Below are positions 30,131-39,500 of a stretch of 57,205 nt of DNA, in pieces. The notes under the pieces were generated by a model. That model saw only the letters and a program-made list of their open reading frames with translations. It was not told the origin of the DNA and searched no databases. Both the position numbers and the translations under genes were made by a program. Source of the stretch: a virus; IMG/VR virus record IMGVR_UViG_3300009151_000084, positions 1-57,205 of that record; one strand, given 5' to 3'. Position 1 is the stretch's first letter. The number at the start of each line of letters is the position of its first letter.

Positions 30131-30250
30131 TATGTAGTCGGATTGGAACTCCGACGAATGAAGCCGCTTTAGTATGCGTCCCGCCCCGTTAAGGGGGTCA
30201 GTCCCACAAAGACTGGGTTCCACGGGGTGCAGACTAAAGCGGCTTTTTTA
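30131..30250 (+). ncRNA. Candidate small RNA of about 120 nt
   Basis: It starts after a strong promoter. A hairpin GTCGGA (30137-30142), loop TTGGAAC, TCCGAC (30150-30155) comes first. Then a long stem AAGCCGCTTTAGT (30161-30173) pairs with ACTAAAGCGGCTT (30233-30245). Inside it lie CCCCG/CGGGG (30184-30188, 30223-30227), TGC/GCA and the hairpin CAGTC(CCACAAA)GACTG (30199-30215). The 3' end runs into six Ts. Promoter, compact fold and terminator make a stand-alone RNA likely; target or protein partner unknown. Confidence 0.7.
30161..30249 (+). terminator. Terminator stem of the small RNA
   Basis: A 13-pair outer stem (30161-30173 with 30233-30245) followed by TTTTTT (30244-30249). The loop is long (59 bases) and folds itself, unlike ordinary short-loop terminators. 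Confidence 0.72.
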
Positions 30251-30397
30251 TTTTCCCGATCAGATCGTCGGTCACATTCCGACAGGGTCTGGTGGATAGC
30301 TCCTACTGTGGGAAGTCTTGAGACAGGAGCGTGGGTGGCGAAGTTAGCGCCCTAAGACAAACGGCTGACGGGTTCTGTGGCTCCGAAAGGCAAACAG
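30251..30397 (+). other. Gap with further hairpins, no gene
   Basis: Contains GTCGG(TCACATT)CCGAC (30267-30283), which resembles the first hairpin of the small RNA, a GCTCC/GGAGC stem (30299-30303, 30326-30330) and GGCG/CGCC (30337-30340, 30348-30351). It could be the leader of the terminase operon. No promoter of high quality was seen here. Confidence 0.45.
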
Positions 30398-30502
30398 ATG
30401 AAGGCGAATCTAGGATGGGCTAGGTTCGTCCACCAAAAGGCAAGTGACAGGGATGGGGCAGTAAAGGGGGCAGATGGGGTAAACGGGGAGGGGGTAGGGT
30501 GA
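30398..30502 (+). CDS. Possible very small protein
   Basis: A 34-residue frame (MKANLGWARFVHQKASDRDG, then Gly/Val-rich). GAAAGG lies seven bases before the ATG, and its TGA overlaps the GTG start of the next gene by four bases (GTGA), the same coupling seen across this phage. Composition is odd (many G), so it may be only a leader peptide. Confidence 0.4.
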   Translation: MKANLGWARFVHQKASDRDGAVKGADGVNGEGVG

Positions 30503-30729
30503 CGTATTACTTCGACAAAAAAAAGGGCAGAATTGCCCATCTCTGGAACGACACTGACACGTTCTGTGGCTTCCTGAAAGCAAACGATGGCTCAGGTAAG
30601 CAGATCCAAACAAACAAGCTAGAACGAGACATCTGCCACGCCTGTGAGCTCAAGTGGCTACTGTGGGACGAGGAAGGTAGCACAGAGCCCAAAAGATCTT
30701 TACAATCTCAGGCATCACAAACGCTTTGA
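30499..30729 (+). CDS. Small hypothetical protein before the terminase
   Basis: A 76-residue protein (MTYYFDKKKGRIAHLWNDTD) with ICHACELKW, a possible CxxC zinc site. GTG start at 30499 has GGAGG eight bases upstream. The gene contains a stretch similar to the non-coding bases 30364-30400, hinting at local duplication. It ends 10 bases before the small terminase subunit. Confidence 0.6.
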   Translation: MTYYFDKKKGRIAHLWNDTDTFCGFLKANDGSGKQIQTNKLERDICHACELKWLLWDEEGSTEPKRSLQSQASQTL

Positions 30730-30739
30730 GAGAAAGCTG

Positions 30740-31216
30740 ATGGCAACAAAGAAACCAAACGGTAGACCGACCAAGTACACAGAAGAGCTTGTCGCGGAGA
30801 TATGCGACAGGGTAGCGAACGGTACGCCGCTGCGGGAGATCTGCAGGGAGGAGGGGAAGCCGACGTGGTCGACCATATACAACTGGATTGCAAGCAACGA
30901 CGAGTTATTTACACGCTTCGCTCGCGCCCGAGAATTGGGCACTGACGCCATTGCGGAGGACGCGATTGCGATCCTCGACGCCATCCCTGAGCGCATCGAT
31001 GGGGGGCGGATGGACTCAGCGTATGTCCAGTGGCAAAAGAATCGCGTGGAGATGCGTTTAAAGCTGTTGGCGAAGTGGAACCCACGCAAGTATGGCGACA
31101 AGACGATCCTCGCAGGCGACAAGGAGAACCCCGTGGTGACAGAGTCGACGGTGAACGTACTCGACGCAGCCCTGCTCAATCTGGAGCGCAAGCTGCAGGT
31201 CAAGAATGAAGAGTAG
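30740..31216 (+). CDS. Terminase small subunit
   Basis: A 158-residue protein. It starts MATKKPNGRPTKYTEELVAE, a typical beginning of this family, followed by a helix-turn-helix (TPLREICREEGKPTWSTIYN) for packaging-site recognition. The middle helices (RARELGTDAIAEDAIAILDA) and WNPRKYGDK near residue 117 are also family features. It binds phage DNA and loads the large subunit. AGAGAAAG precedes the ATG. It ends directly before the large subunit. Confidence 0.88.
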   Translation: MATKKPNGRPTKYTEELVAEICDRVANGTPLREICREEGKPTWSTIYNWIASNDELFTRFARARELGTDAIAEDAIAILDAIPERIDGGRMDSAYVQWQKNRVEMRLKLLAKWNPRKYGDKTILAGDKENPVVTESTVNVLDAALLNLERKLQVKNEE

Positions 31217-31233
31217 GTGTTCACAGTGAACAC
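31217..31233. repeat. 17-bp perfect palindrome at the terL start
   Basis: GTGTTCAC (31217-31224), A, GTGAACAC (31226-31233). It covers the two possible GTG starts of the large terminase gene. It could be an operator, or a binding or cutting site for packaging. Confidence 0.8.
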
Positions 31234-32638
31234 TTTGACTGACTCGCTCGAGCTGTTCAAGAGTGAGGAGTTCCGCAAGACGTACCTGAGCGCCCCTGCG
31301 GTTAATCGCATCGCGTTCAACTGGCGCCTGAAGTGGCTGTCGACCGCGCACCCCCACCAGATCACCCCGAGCGGGGACTGGTACAACATCCACCTTCTAT
31401 TAGCAGGAAGGGGGGCGGGCAAGACGAGGGTGGCGGCGGAGCAGATCGGATGGTGGGCGTGGCAGCTGCCTAACAGTAGGTGGCTAGTCTCCGCCCCCAC
31501 GAGCTCGGACGTCAGGGCTACCTGCTTTGAGGGTGACTCTGGGCTGATCAGCGTAATCCCACCTGAGCTCGTGGCTGACTACAACAAGAGCTACCACGAG
31601 ATCAAGCTGATCAATGGCTCGCTGATCAAGGGGATCCCCGCGTCAGAGCCTGAGCGCTTTCGCGGTGGTCAGTATCATGGCGCTTGGCTCGATGAGTTAG
31701 CCGCGTGGGACTACCTCAGAGAAGCGTGGGACATGATCCAGTTCGGCGTGCGTCTGGGCAACAAGACAATGATCTTGGCTACCACCACGCCTAAGCCGAA
31801 AGAACTGATCCTAGAGCTGATCGAGCGCGATGGCGATGACGTCTGTGTCACGACGGCTTCGACCCACTCTAATATAGATAACCTCGCGCCAAGCTTTAAG
31901 GCGCAGATCCTGAGCTACGAGGGCACCAAGATCGGCAGGCAGGAGATCTACGCCGAGATCATCGATCCAGAGGAGGGAGGGATTATCGTCAGGGACTGGT
32001 TCCGCCTGTGGTCAGCGGAGCGGGCGTTCCCTGAGTTCGAGTACATCCTGCAGAGCTACGACACGGCGTTCACTGAGCGCACGACAGGCGATCCGACGGC
32101 GTGTTCGGTCTGGGGTATATTCAAGCCCCTCGATCGTCCGCTATGCGCGATGCTGATCGACTGTTGGTCGGAGCACCTCGCGTACCCTGACCTGAAGCCG
32201 AAGCTGTTAGAGGACTATGAGGCGGTGTACGGGGAGCCCGGCAAGCGCGTCGACCTCGTCCTCATCGAGGAGAAGGCGAGCGGGCAGTCGTTGATACAAG
32301 ACCTTGGCAGAGCGCATGTGCAGGTGCGGGGCTATAACCCCGGGAAGTTGGACAAAGTGCAACGCGTCCACCTCATCTCAAACATCATCGCCGCAGGGCG
32401 CGTCTACATCCCTGAGTCGACCAAGCGCAAGGGCTACGTCCGCGACTGGGCTGAGCCCTTCGTGCAGCAGGTCTGCTCGTTCCCTGAGACCAGCCACGAT
32501 GACTACGTCGACACGATGTCGCAGGCGCTGCGCTACCTGAGAGACGCAGGCTTCCTAGACATCGACCCCGATCCGCATTATGATGACGAATACGTCGACG
32601 ACTCTCGCATCAAGCGAGTCAACCCTTACGCAGCGTGA
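31217..32638 (+). CDS. terL: Terminase large subunit
   Basis: A 473-residue DNA packaging motor. Walker A is AGRGAGKT (K69), Walker B is AWLDE (D159, E160), and TTT near 189-191 is the coupling motif. The RNase H-like nuclease has D282 (SYDTAF), E351/E352 (LIEEKASGQ) and D428/D429 (HDDYVDTM). ATPase drives DNA into the procapsid at the portal and the nuclease cuts the concatemer. Two GTG starts are possible, 31217 and 31226; the second has AGGTG six bases upstream, so the protein may begin three residues later. It follows the small subunit directly. Confidence 0.94.
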   Translation: MFTVNTLTDSLELFKSEEFRKTYLSAPAVNRIAFNWRLKWLSTAHPHQITPSGDWYNIHLLLAGRGAGKTRVAAEQIGWWAWQLPNSRWLVSAPTSSDVRATCFEGDSGLISVIPPELVADYNKSYHEIKLINGSLIKGIPASEPERFRGGQYHGAWLDELAAWDYLREAWDMIQFGVRLGNKTMILATTTPKPKELILELIERDGDDVCVTTASTHSNIDNLAPSFKAQILSYEGTKIGRQEIYAEIIDPEEGGIIVRDWFRLWSAERAFPEFEYILQSYDTAFTERTTGDPTACSVWGIFKPLDRPLCAMLIDCWSEHLAYPDLKPKLLEDYEAVYGEPGKRVDLVLIEEKASGQSLIQDLGRAHVQVRGYNPGKLDKVQRVHLISNIIAAGRVYIPESTKRKGYVRDWAEPFVQQVCSFPETSHDDYVDTMSQALRYLRDAGFLDIDPDPHYDDEYVDDSRIKRVNPYAA

Positions 32639-32643
32639 CGACT

Positions 32644-35600
32644 ATGTCTAAATTCTCCATTACAGAATCAGCCTCACCTGTGCTAATAGCCATCGAGCGT
32701 GCCAAGCGGCTGATCGAGGCGGAGAAGGCAAAGGCGCCAACCGTCATGACGCGCAGTGGCATCACCGATCTTGCTAACCGCGTGCGGCAGAGCGAGGGAC
32801 AGTACGGCGCCCAACGCGTTGAGCGGGCTGCGGACGAGATCCCGAACCTCGAGAAGCTGTATCAAGATCAAGCGTTAATGCGTGCATTCACTGGCGACAA
32901 CGCGCAAGGGCTGATGACAATGAAGCCATCGGACTTCGAGCGCTATGCGGCTCCGCTTGACGCTAACTTGTCAGGCAGAAGTTTGCAAAAGATTGCCGAT
33001 ATCACTGGCTTTCACAATAACGGTGGGTTTTCTGATGTGCCGTACCTAAACATTAATAAGATGCAGCAAGGCTCGACTGGCTTGCCTTACATCTCTGGGC
33101 ATGAGGGCAGGCACCGCAGCCGAGTAATGGATGCGGCAGGCGAGCAGGCAGGTCTGGTTCAGCTAGTACCGCGGTCGGAGCTGCGCGAGCCGTTCCCCCG
33201 TCGGTCGAGAGAAGACTACCTCGAGGCGCTCTACAAAGAGATGCAACTGACAGGCAACCGCGTCAAGCCACAGAGGTATGATGAACCCGTAACAGACTCA
33301 GCCGACCGCGTGATTGAGCTCCGTAGCAAACAACGCCCCACGATTGAGCTGCCAGAGTTCTACGCCGAGGGCGGCATGATCACCGATCAGCAGACCCCCG
33401 CGGTCGAGGCGCTCAAGCAGACGGTGCAGGACGACGGCGCCAACAAGATGCTGAACCTCGACCTCGCCAAGCTCGCGATCATGCATCAGCCGCAGCGCAT
33501 GGCAGGCGGTGGCGTGCTACACATGAGCAAGGCAGGCTCGGTAACAGACATGGCGGTGGCGGTCGAGAAGGCGAAGCGCAAGCTCTCTGCAGAAGCCGTA
33601 GAAAGGGCAGCGCAACGCGCACTGGATCGTGCTTCGGTCAGGGAACGGGAAGAGGCGGAGGGCTACTACCACCCGATCGGGGGCGGCAACAAGCTGACCA
33701 CGCCGACGAGCCAGATGTCAGCAGAGTATGCGCCTACCGCGGGGGTCAACATGACGCCGCAGCAAACCGTCAACCCAGAGAAGATAGTAGGCGGCGCAAG
33801 CGTACCGCTAGGTGGCGACGCAGCGTTGGGGGGCGTAGATCTGATTGGCATCAATGGCAGAAAATTGTCCGCACCTGTCACGCTGCAGGCGGGGGAAAGT
33901 TTCAGCAGGCAGAACCCCGGCGAGGGGTGGAGATCCCACCAGAACGTCATCAGCTTGCTAGACAATCGCATGCGCGACGCCTACGGCTTGGGCGCTGATA
34001 ACGTGTATGGGGCGTACACGTCGATGGGCCCGATCGCGGGCGACTTTAACCACATGACCACGCAAGCCCTGCTGCGACAGTTTGATCCAAAGACATTTAA
34101 GAAAGCGTTCGAGTTCAACAACGACGTTAGAACACTTGGCGCGTTGGATCCGAACACAGGAGCGATGGTTTACCACGGCAAAGACTTCGTCGGTCTACAA
34201 CACCCAGACCTCGAGAAGCAGTTGATGGATTACGGGAGCGGCAACCTTCGTAAGGTATTCCTCAACCGTGCGCAGATGGCAAGGTATCAGCGCGAGGGCA
34301 TGCCTGACGTGGCGTCCACTAGGTACGGTGTCAACGACCCGACCATGCTGAACACGCCGATCGGCACCGTTGGCAGGAGTATTTCTCAGTTCCCAAGGGC
34401 TGATAGACAAATCATATCGTCGCAGTACCCACCTCACGGTTCATACCCCGCAGGCTTGTATGGCGACTACGTTGGCGGTCTAGAACATCCAGTCTCCTAC
34501 AAAGACTGGTTTCATACATTCTTTGACCCACGCGTAGCCAAGAACGAAAGCCCTGCGAACGAGAATTTTGCATTCATGCGCTCTACGCCGATACAGCTCC
34601 ACACTCAACAGTGGCTTGATCGCGTGATGGGCTCCATCAAGAAGCAGCAGGATGCGCTGAAGCTAGGCACCTACGCAGAAGGCGGCGCCGTCCACATGGA
34701 AGACGGTGGCGACGTTGAGCTACCCACTGGCGGTCTATCGACTGACGTCGGCACCAACCCCCTAAGCATCTACAACCAGAACCTGCCCAAGCCTGAGATG
34801 CGCCTGCACGCACGGCGCAAGACCGCCCCCGATGGCGAGCCAAGCACGATGGACGTGGCGCGACAGCTAGGCATGATGGCGAAGGAGCAGGCAGGCGAGG
34901 AGTGGGACACCCTGAAGGCAAACCCTGTGCGCGGCGCCCTCGACATCCTCAACCGTGGCATGGTCGCAGGCAACGTCGGAGCGCCTGTCGACATTGTCAA
35001 CATGGGGCTGCAGGGCGTCAACTACCTGACAAAGAAGGCAGGGCTAGGTGGCGACTGGGCGTCTGAGAAGCCAGTGATGGGCTCGAAGTGGATCGAAGAC
35101 AAGATGAACGAGCTCGGCATCACGTCAGACAAACATTACCCCATGCTCGAGCTCGCAGCCAACTTCTTGAACCCCGTGGGAATCACCGCGGGGGCGGCGA
35201 AGGCGGCGCCAGTGATCGGCAAGAACGTGTTGATGCCTCTCGCGGAGAAGGGGCTGACGATGTTTGAGAAGGGGCAGTTGACGCCCGGCTTCAAACCCAT
35301 CTCCGAAGTATTCGCAGGCAGCACAGCAAAAGGCGCCGACCTCGCCGCCCGCGATACCGCCAAGGCACGCCTAGCGGCAGGCGAGGATCCCGCGCTTGTC
35401 TGGAAGGAGACAGGATGGGCAGCACCACCGTGGGCGCCGAACGACCTGCGCTTCGAGATCAGTGACCACGCCATGACCTCAAACGCCCCTGCGGCGGTTA
35501 ATGCAAAGCTTGATGCGCATAGCAGAAAGTTGGCAAATGTTTATTATGCTCAGGAAATTAAACGCAATGTCGCATCAGGTGATGCATTCGACGATGCCGT

Positions 35601-36504
35601 GGTAAAAGCCGAGGCTACTGTAAAAAACGCAGGGTTAAAGTTACCGATGACGCCAGAGGCTGAGGCTTTAGCCCGCGATCCTAACGTCACTCGCGCAGAA
35701 CTCGTCAAGGAGTTTGACAAGGGGAAGGTCAAAAAAATCTCCACCATTGGCAAGCTGTCTGGCAAACTAGACAAGTTCGTCGACCATGATGAGTTCTTTG
35801 CGGCGTACCCTGACTTTGCACAGAAGATCAAATTCAAAACTCTCAACGCAAAAGAGACGAACAGGCTGCACGGCTCCTTTAGTCCGTCAGATGCAGAGCT
35901 CTCAATGAGTGCTCCGCAATTGAGAAGCAAGCCAAACGATGCGCTCGATACAATCATCCATGAATTGCAGCACGGCGTGCAGTCGCGTGAGCGGTGGAAC
36001 AATGGTGGCAACTCTAGTAGCGTTACAGCCTATCCCTCCAATTACGATCCTGTCACCGCTCAGTCAAAACAGCAACTCACAGATATGATGGTTGCTGACA
36101 ATGGTAGGCTCGGCGATCTGTACAGGAAGGGGCAGACAACTAAGTTGAGTCCAATGGAGATTCAAGAGCTGAACCACCGAATCAGGAGCACTCCAGAGTA
36201 TTCAAAGTATCAGAAAGACGCACTAACCTTCCGACAAAGCGATACTCCGTACGCGCTGTACGAGCGCTTAGCAGGCGAGGCAGAGGCTCGGTTGGCGCAA
36301 GGGCGCAGAACGCTGAAGCCAAACGAGCGTCAGGATCAGTACCCCTACGACCCGCAACACTTCAAAAAGCTGACTGGTTATGACATTAATTCAATAATCG
36401 CCAACCCTGTCAGGGCGGCAAATAATTTCAGCAAAGGTGGCGCCGCAAGTCACCCGTCTGTTGAAGAGATGCGCATCGAGATGATGGAGCGTAAGCATGG
36501 CTGA
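32644..36504 (+). CDS. Giant polyvalent protein with zincin protease motif
   Basis: A 1286-residue multi-domain protein. Near residue 153 lies GHEGRHRSR, a motif seen in phage polyvalent proteins and possibly ParB/Srx-like. YAEGGM and YAEGGAVHMEDGG stretches (near 236 and 675) act as linkers. WKETGW at 920-925, followed by APNDLRFEISD, matches an LPD23-type domain. IIHELQHG (H1106, E1107, H1110) is a zinc protease motif, with E1212/E1214 in GEAEAR as possible third ligand. Polyvalent proteins of phages and conjugative elements are thought to be delivered with DNA to protect it. ATG at 32644 is preferred to GTG at 32635. It lies between terminase and portal. Confidence 0.72.
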   Translation: MSKFSITESASPVLIAIERAKRLIEAEKAKAPTVMTRSGITDLANRVRQSEGQYGAQRVERAADEIPNLEKLYQDQALMRAFTGDNAQGLMTMKPSDFERYAAPLDANLSGRSLQKIADITGFHNNGGFSDVPYLNINKMQQGSTGLPYISGHEGRHRSRVMDAAGEQAGLVQLVPRSELREPFPRRSREDYLEALYKEMQLTGNRVKPQRYDEPVTDSADRVIELRSKQRPTIELPEFYAEGGMITDQQTPAVEALKQTVQDDGANKMLNLDLAKLAIMHQPQRMAGGGVLHMSKAGSVTDMAVAVEKAKRKLSAEAVERAAQRALDRASVREREEAEGYYHPIGGGNKLTTPTSQMSAEYAPTAGVNMTPQQTVNPEKIVGGASVPLGGDAALGGVDLIGINGRKLSAPVTLQAGESFSRQNPGEGWRSHQNVISLLDNRMRDAYGLGADNVYGAYTSMGPIAGDFNHMTTQALLRQFDPKTFKKAFEFNNDVRTLGALDPNTGAMVYHGKDFVGLQHPDLEKQLMDYGSGNLRKVFLNRAQMARYQREGMPDVASTRYGVNDPTMLNTPIGTVGRSISQFPRADRQIISSQYPPHGSYPAGLYGDYVGGLEHPVSYKDWFHTFFDPRVAKNESPANENFAFMRSTPIQLHTQQWLDRVMGSIKKQQDALKLGTYAEGGAVHMEDGGDVELPTGGLSTDVGTNPLSIYNQNLPKPEMRLHARRKTAPDGEPSTMDVARQLGMMAKEQAGEEWDTLKANPVRGALDILNRGMVAGNVGAPVDIVNMGLQGVNYLTKKAGLGGDWASEKPVMGSKWIEDKMNELGITSDKHYPMLELAANFLNPVGITAGAAKAAPVIGKNVLMPLAEKGLTMFEKGQLTPGFKPISEVFAGSTAKGADLAARDTAKARLAAGEDPALVWKETGWAAPPWAPNDLRFEISDHAMTSNAPAAVNAKLDAHSRKLANVYYAQEIKRNVASGDAFDDAVVKAEATVKNAGLKLPMTPEAEALARDPNVTRAELVKEFDKGKVKKISTIGKLSGKLDKFVDHDEFFAAYPDFAQKIKFKTLNAKETNRLHGSFSPSDAELSMSAPQLRSKPNDALDTIIHELQHGVQSRERWNNGGNSSSVTAYPSNYDPVTAQSKQQLTDMMVADNGRLGDLYRKGQTTKLSPMEIQELNHRIRSTPEYSKYQKDALTFRQSDTPYALYERLAGEAEARLAQGRRTLKPNERQDQYPYDPQHFKKLTGYDINSIIANPVRAANNFSKGGAASHPSVEEMRIEMMERKHG

Positions 36505-39500
36505 TCCAGTCAAGGCAGCACAGGTCGTCGAGATGGCGCTTAAACGCGCTCGACAGGCAGCGAAGTCCGCTCGGATCGCCGAGTACAAGGATCCCGTCAC
36601 CACTAAGGCGGAAGACTGGAAGTGGAAGCCCCTTGAGGGAGTAGCGGACAAGCTAAAGATCGAGGCGGTGCCTGACTACATTCAGGGCGGCTACGGCGAC
36701 TTCATGAAGGAGCAGCTCAAGCGTGCGGAGAAGGGCGACCTCAACGCTCGAGATCTAATCAAGGCATACACGATCACGCAGGCGTCGATCGGTCGCGGTG
36801 GTCTGTCGCACTCGACGGCGACCAAGCACGGCTTGCGATTACCCAACACTGGCGAAGAGGTTCGTCCCGAAGGCGCGTTCGCTGAGTGGCTAGGTTCACC
36901 GATGGGGCAGCGCTACCTCAATGCTGCGGAGCTCGGCAAGCCAGACGCTGCTGCGATGCAACAATTGCGCACAATGTTCTCCCCTTACGGCAAGCAAGAC
37001 GATCAAGTCGCCAAGATGCAGTGGGCGGCGGACAACCTGCCGAACATGGCGAAGGATCTCAATGCGAGGGTAGCAGGCGGTCGCGACGAGTGGCGCGATT
37101 ACTCTGACAGCCTGCGAGGTATCGCTGCAGCGAAGTCAGGCTTCGTTGGCTCCCTGCTCGGACGTGGCGACATCCCCACGCTTGACGCACGTCAGATCAA
37201 TCTGCACACGACACCCGCACCAGTAAGCATGGGCTCGATTCAGAACCGCGGCAAGGGTACAGGTGGGCGTGAGCTCGTCGATCGCTTGGCGGCGCGTCAG
37301 GATGCGCTTGAGCTAGGATTAGACCCAAGCCTCGCCCCCTTCTATCAGCACCTCGGTCACCACGCGGTATGGGACAAGATCGGCGGCACCGAGACCACGC
37401 ACAACGACCTCATGAAGGCGATGCGTGGTTACGACAAGGGTGGCGCGGTTCATATGGAGGACGGCGGCATTACGCCACGCGCTTTCAGCTTTTCACCCAC
37501 AGATCGTGATGAGCATAATCGCAAGCTAGGATTGCCTGCTGAGTTCTATCGTTCAGGTCAAACCGATCCAACAATGCAGAGTTACGGCGCAGGTATGAGC
37601 GTTCCAGTTGGGGGCGCTAGGCTGACCGCCGATGCAATAGCATCACGCAATGCGCAGATGCGCGACACACTAGCAGGTATCATGCTCGGCGCTGAGTTTC
37701 CTGTCGGTAGCGGTACGCTTCGCGCTGAGATGATGCGACCAACAATGCAAGGTGCCTCACCTCAATATGGGTTGAGATACAGCAGACCATTTGCTGAAGG
37801 CGGTCAAGTGCAGCGCTTCGATGAGGGCGGCGACGTCAACCAAGCAGAGCTCGATCGCATGCGGCTAGAACTAGCCAACAGCCCTGTCATCCAAGCCACG
37901 CCACAGTCCACCACGCAGAAGATGATCGGCACGGTAGGTGGCTACATGGATCAGGCAGGCAAGTTCGTCAGCGAGGCGATGAAGCCTATTGCTGAGACGC
38001 ACCCGATCCGCACCTTCCTGACAGACATGATGATTGCGGATCCGCTCAAGAGCGCAGGCGCCGCGCTGCAGGACTATACGAAGACTAGCCGCGACATCAC
38101 CGAGGAGCAGCCCTACACCCGCAGCCCTGTCACAGGGAGCGGTCAGACGCTACGCCTTGACCCTCGCGTGCTAGACGTCGCACAGTTCGCGACGCCTGTC
38201 ATCAGGGGGGCGACCAAGCTTGCAGGGGCAGGAGCGAAGGCGGTGGCGCCGTTTGCGTCGAAGGTGGACGACATGGTGCGGGAGCTGTACGAGGCGGGGA
38301 CGCTTCCACAGCCGGGGTTGTCAATCAAAGACGTCACCCCCAAGGCTCTCGCCCCCGCCAATGAGCAGGGGTTCTACTCGCCTACTGAGGCGGCAGCACT
38401 GAACCTGCAGCGCAAGTCAGGCAACGGTCAGCAGTTCTTAAACGACATCCTGAAAGGCGATAACGTGCGCTCGGAAGAGGTCAGCAACATGGGGCTCGAC
38501 ACGTTCCTGAAAGACAAGAAGAACGTCACAGCGGCTGAGGTGCAGGACTTCATCGCGCAGAACAAGATGAGATTGGATGAATCGAGGTATGGGGCAGTTA
38601 AAGAAGACCCTGTTGGAATGGAAAAACGCAAAGAGATATTTGATTCTTATCAACCTGAAATTGATAGGCTATACAAAGAACATGATGCTTATTTTGACGC
38701 AGGGGACAATGCAGCTAGGCGCAAAGTTGAAGAGCAAATAATTAACGTGCAACTTAAAAGAAATTTAGAAGCCCATAGCGCGTATAAACTTCCTATTTCT
38801 AAGCATACAAGATTTGAAGATTGGCAACTCCCCGGCGGCGAGAACTACCGCGAGGTGGTGTTGACATTGCCACAAACGCCAGAGCATAGTGAGTTTGCTC
38901 GTCTTAATAAAAAAATGAATGAAGATGGTTTGCTTCCTGATGAAATGAATCGTTGGACGGAGTTAGGCGGTGATCTAGGCGCGGAAGGCAGACGTCAAGC
39001 TAAGGAAGGAAGGTATCGAACCCCTCATTGGGAGGACGTAAATCCCATCGCCCACATTCGTTTAAGCGACCGTGTGACTGACGGCAAGAAGACGCTGTTG
39101 GTTGATGAGGTGCAGTCTGACTGGCATCAGGCAGCGCGAGACATCAGAACCGCAGAGGTTAAACGGTTGGTTGAAACATACAATGTATCAAAAGAAGATG
39201 CGCAGAAAGCCGTGCCGAAAGATTATGGATATAGAATTGCTGACCCAGTAAAAAAGAATGCAGACGGCACGTTCACTGTGATTCAAAACGATGGCACGGT
39301 AATGAATTTTCCTGCCACAACAGACATTGACATGCTTCGAGGTAGTTTTGGAGCTGACGCAGGCGTACCTGACGCGCCTTACAAAGACGATTGGTATCAA
39401 CTTGCGCTCAAGCGTGCGGTCAAAGAAGCGATTGATGGCGGCTACGACCGTGTGGCGCTGCCAACTGGTGAACGTGTCGCAGATCGGTTTCAATTGACTC

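Noticed and set aside
29470-30500. tRNA genes in the two structured gaps.
   Set aside because: No cloverleaf with a T-arm GTTCNANNC box and seven-pair acceptor stem could be assembled.
30715-31500. A long leftward reading frame of 261 codons opposite the terminase genes.
   Set aside because: It lies fully antisense to the two terminase genes, has no recognisable motif and reflects the codon pattern of the other strand.
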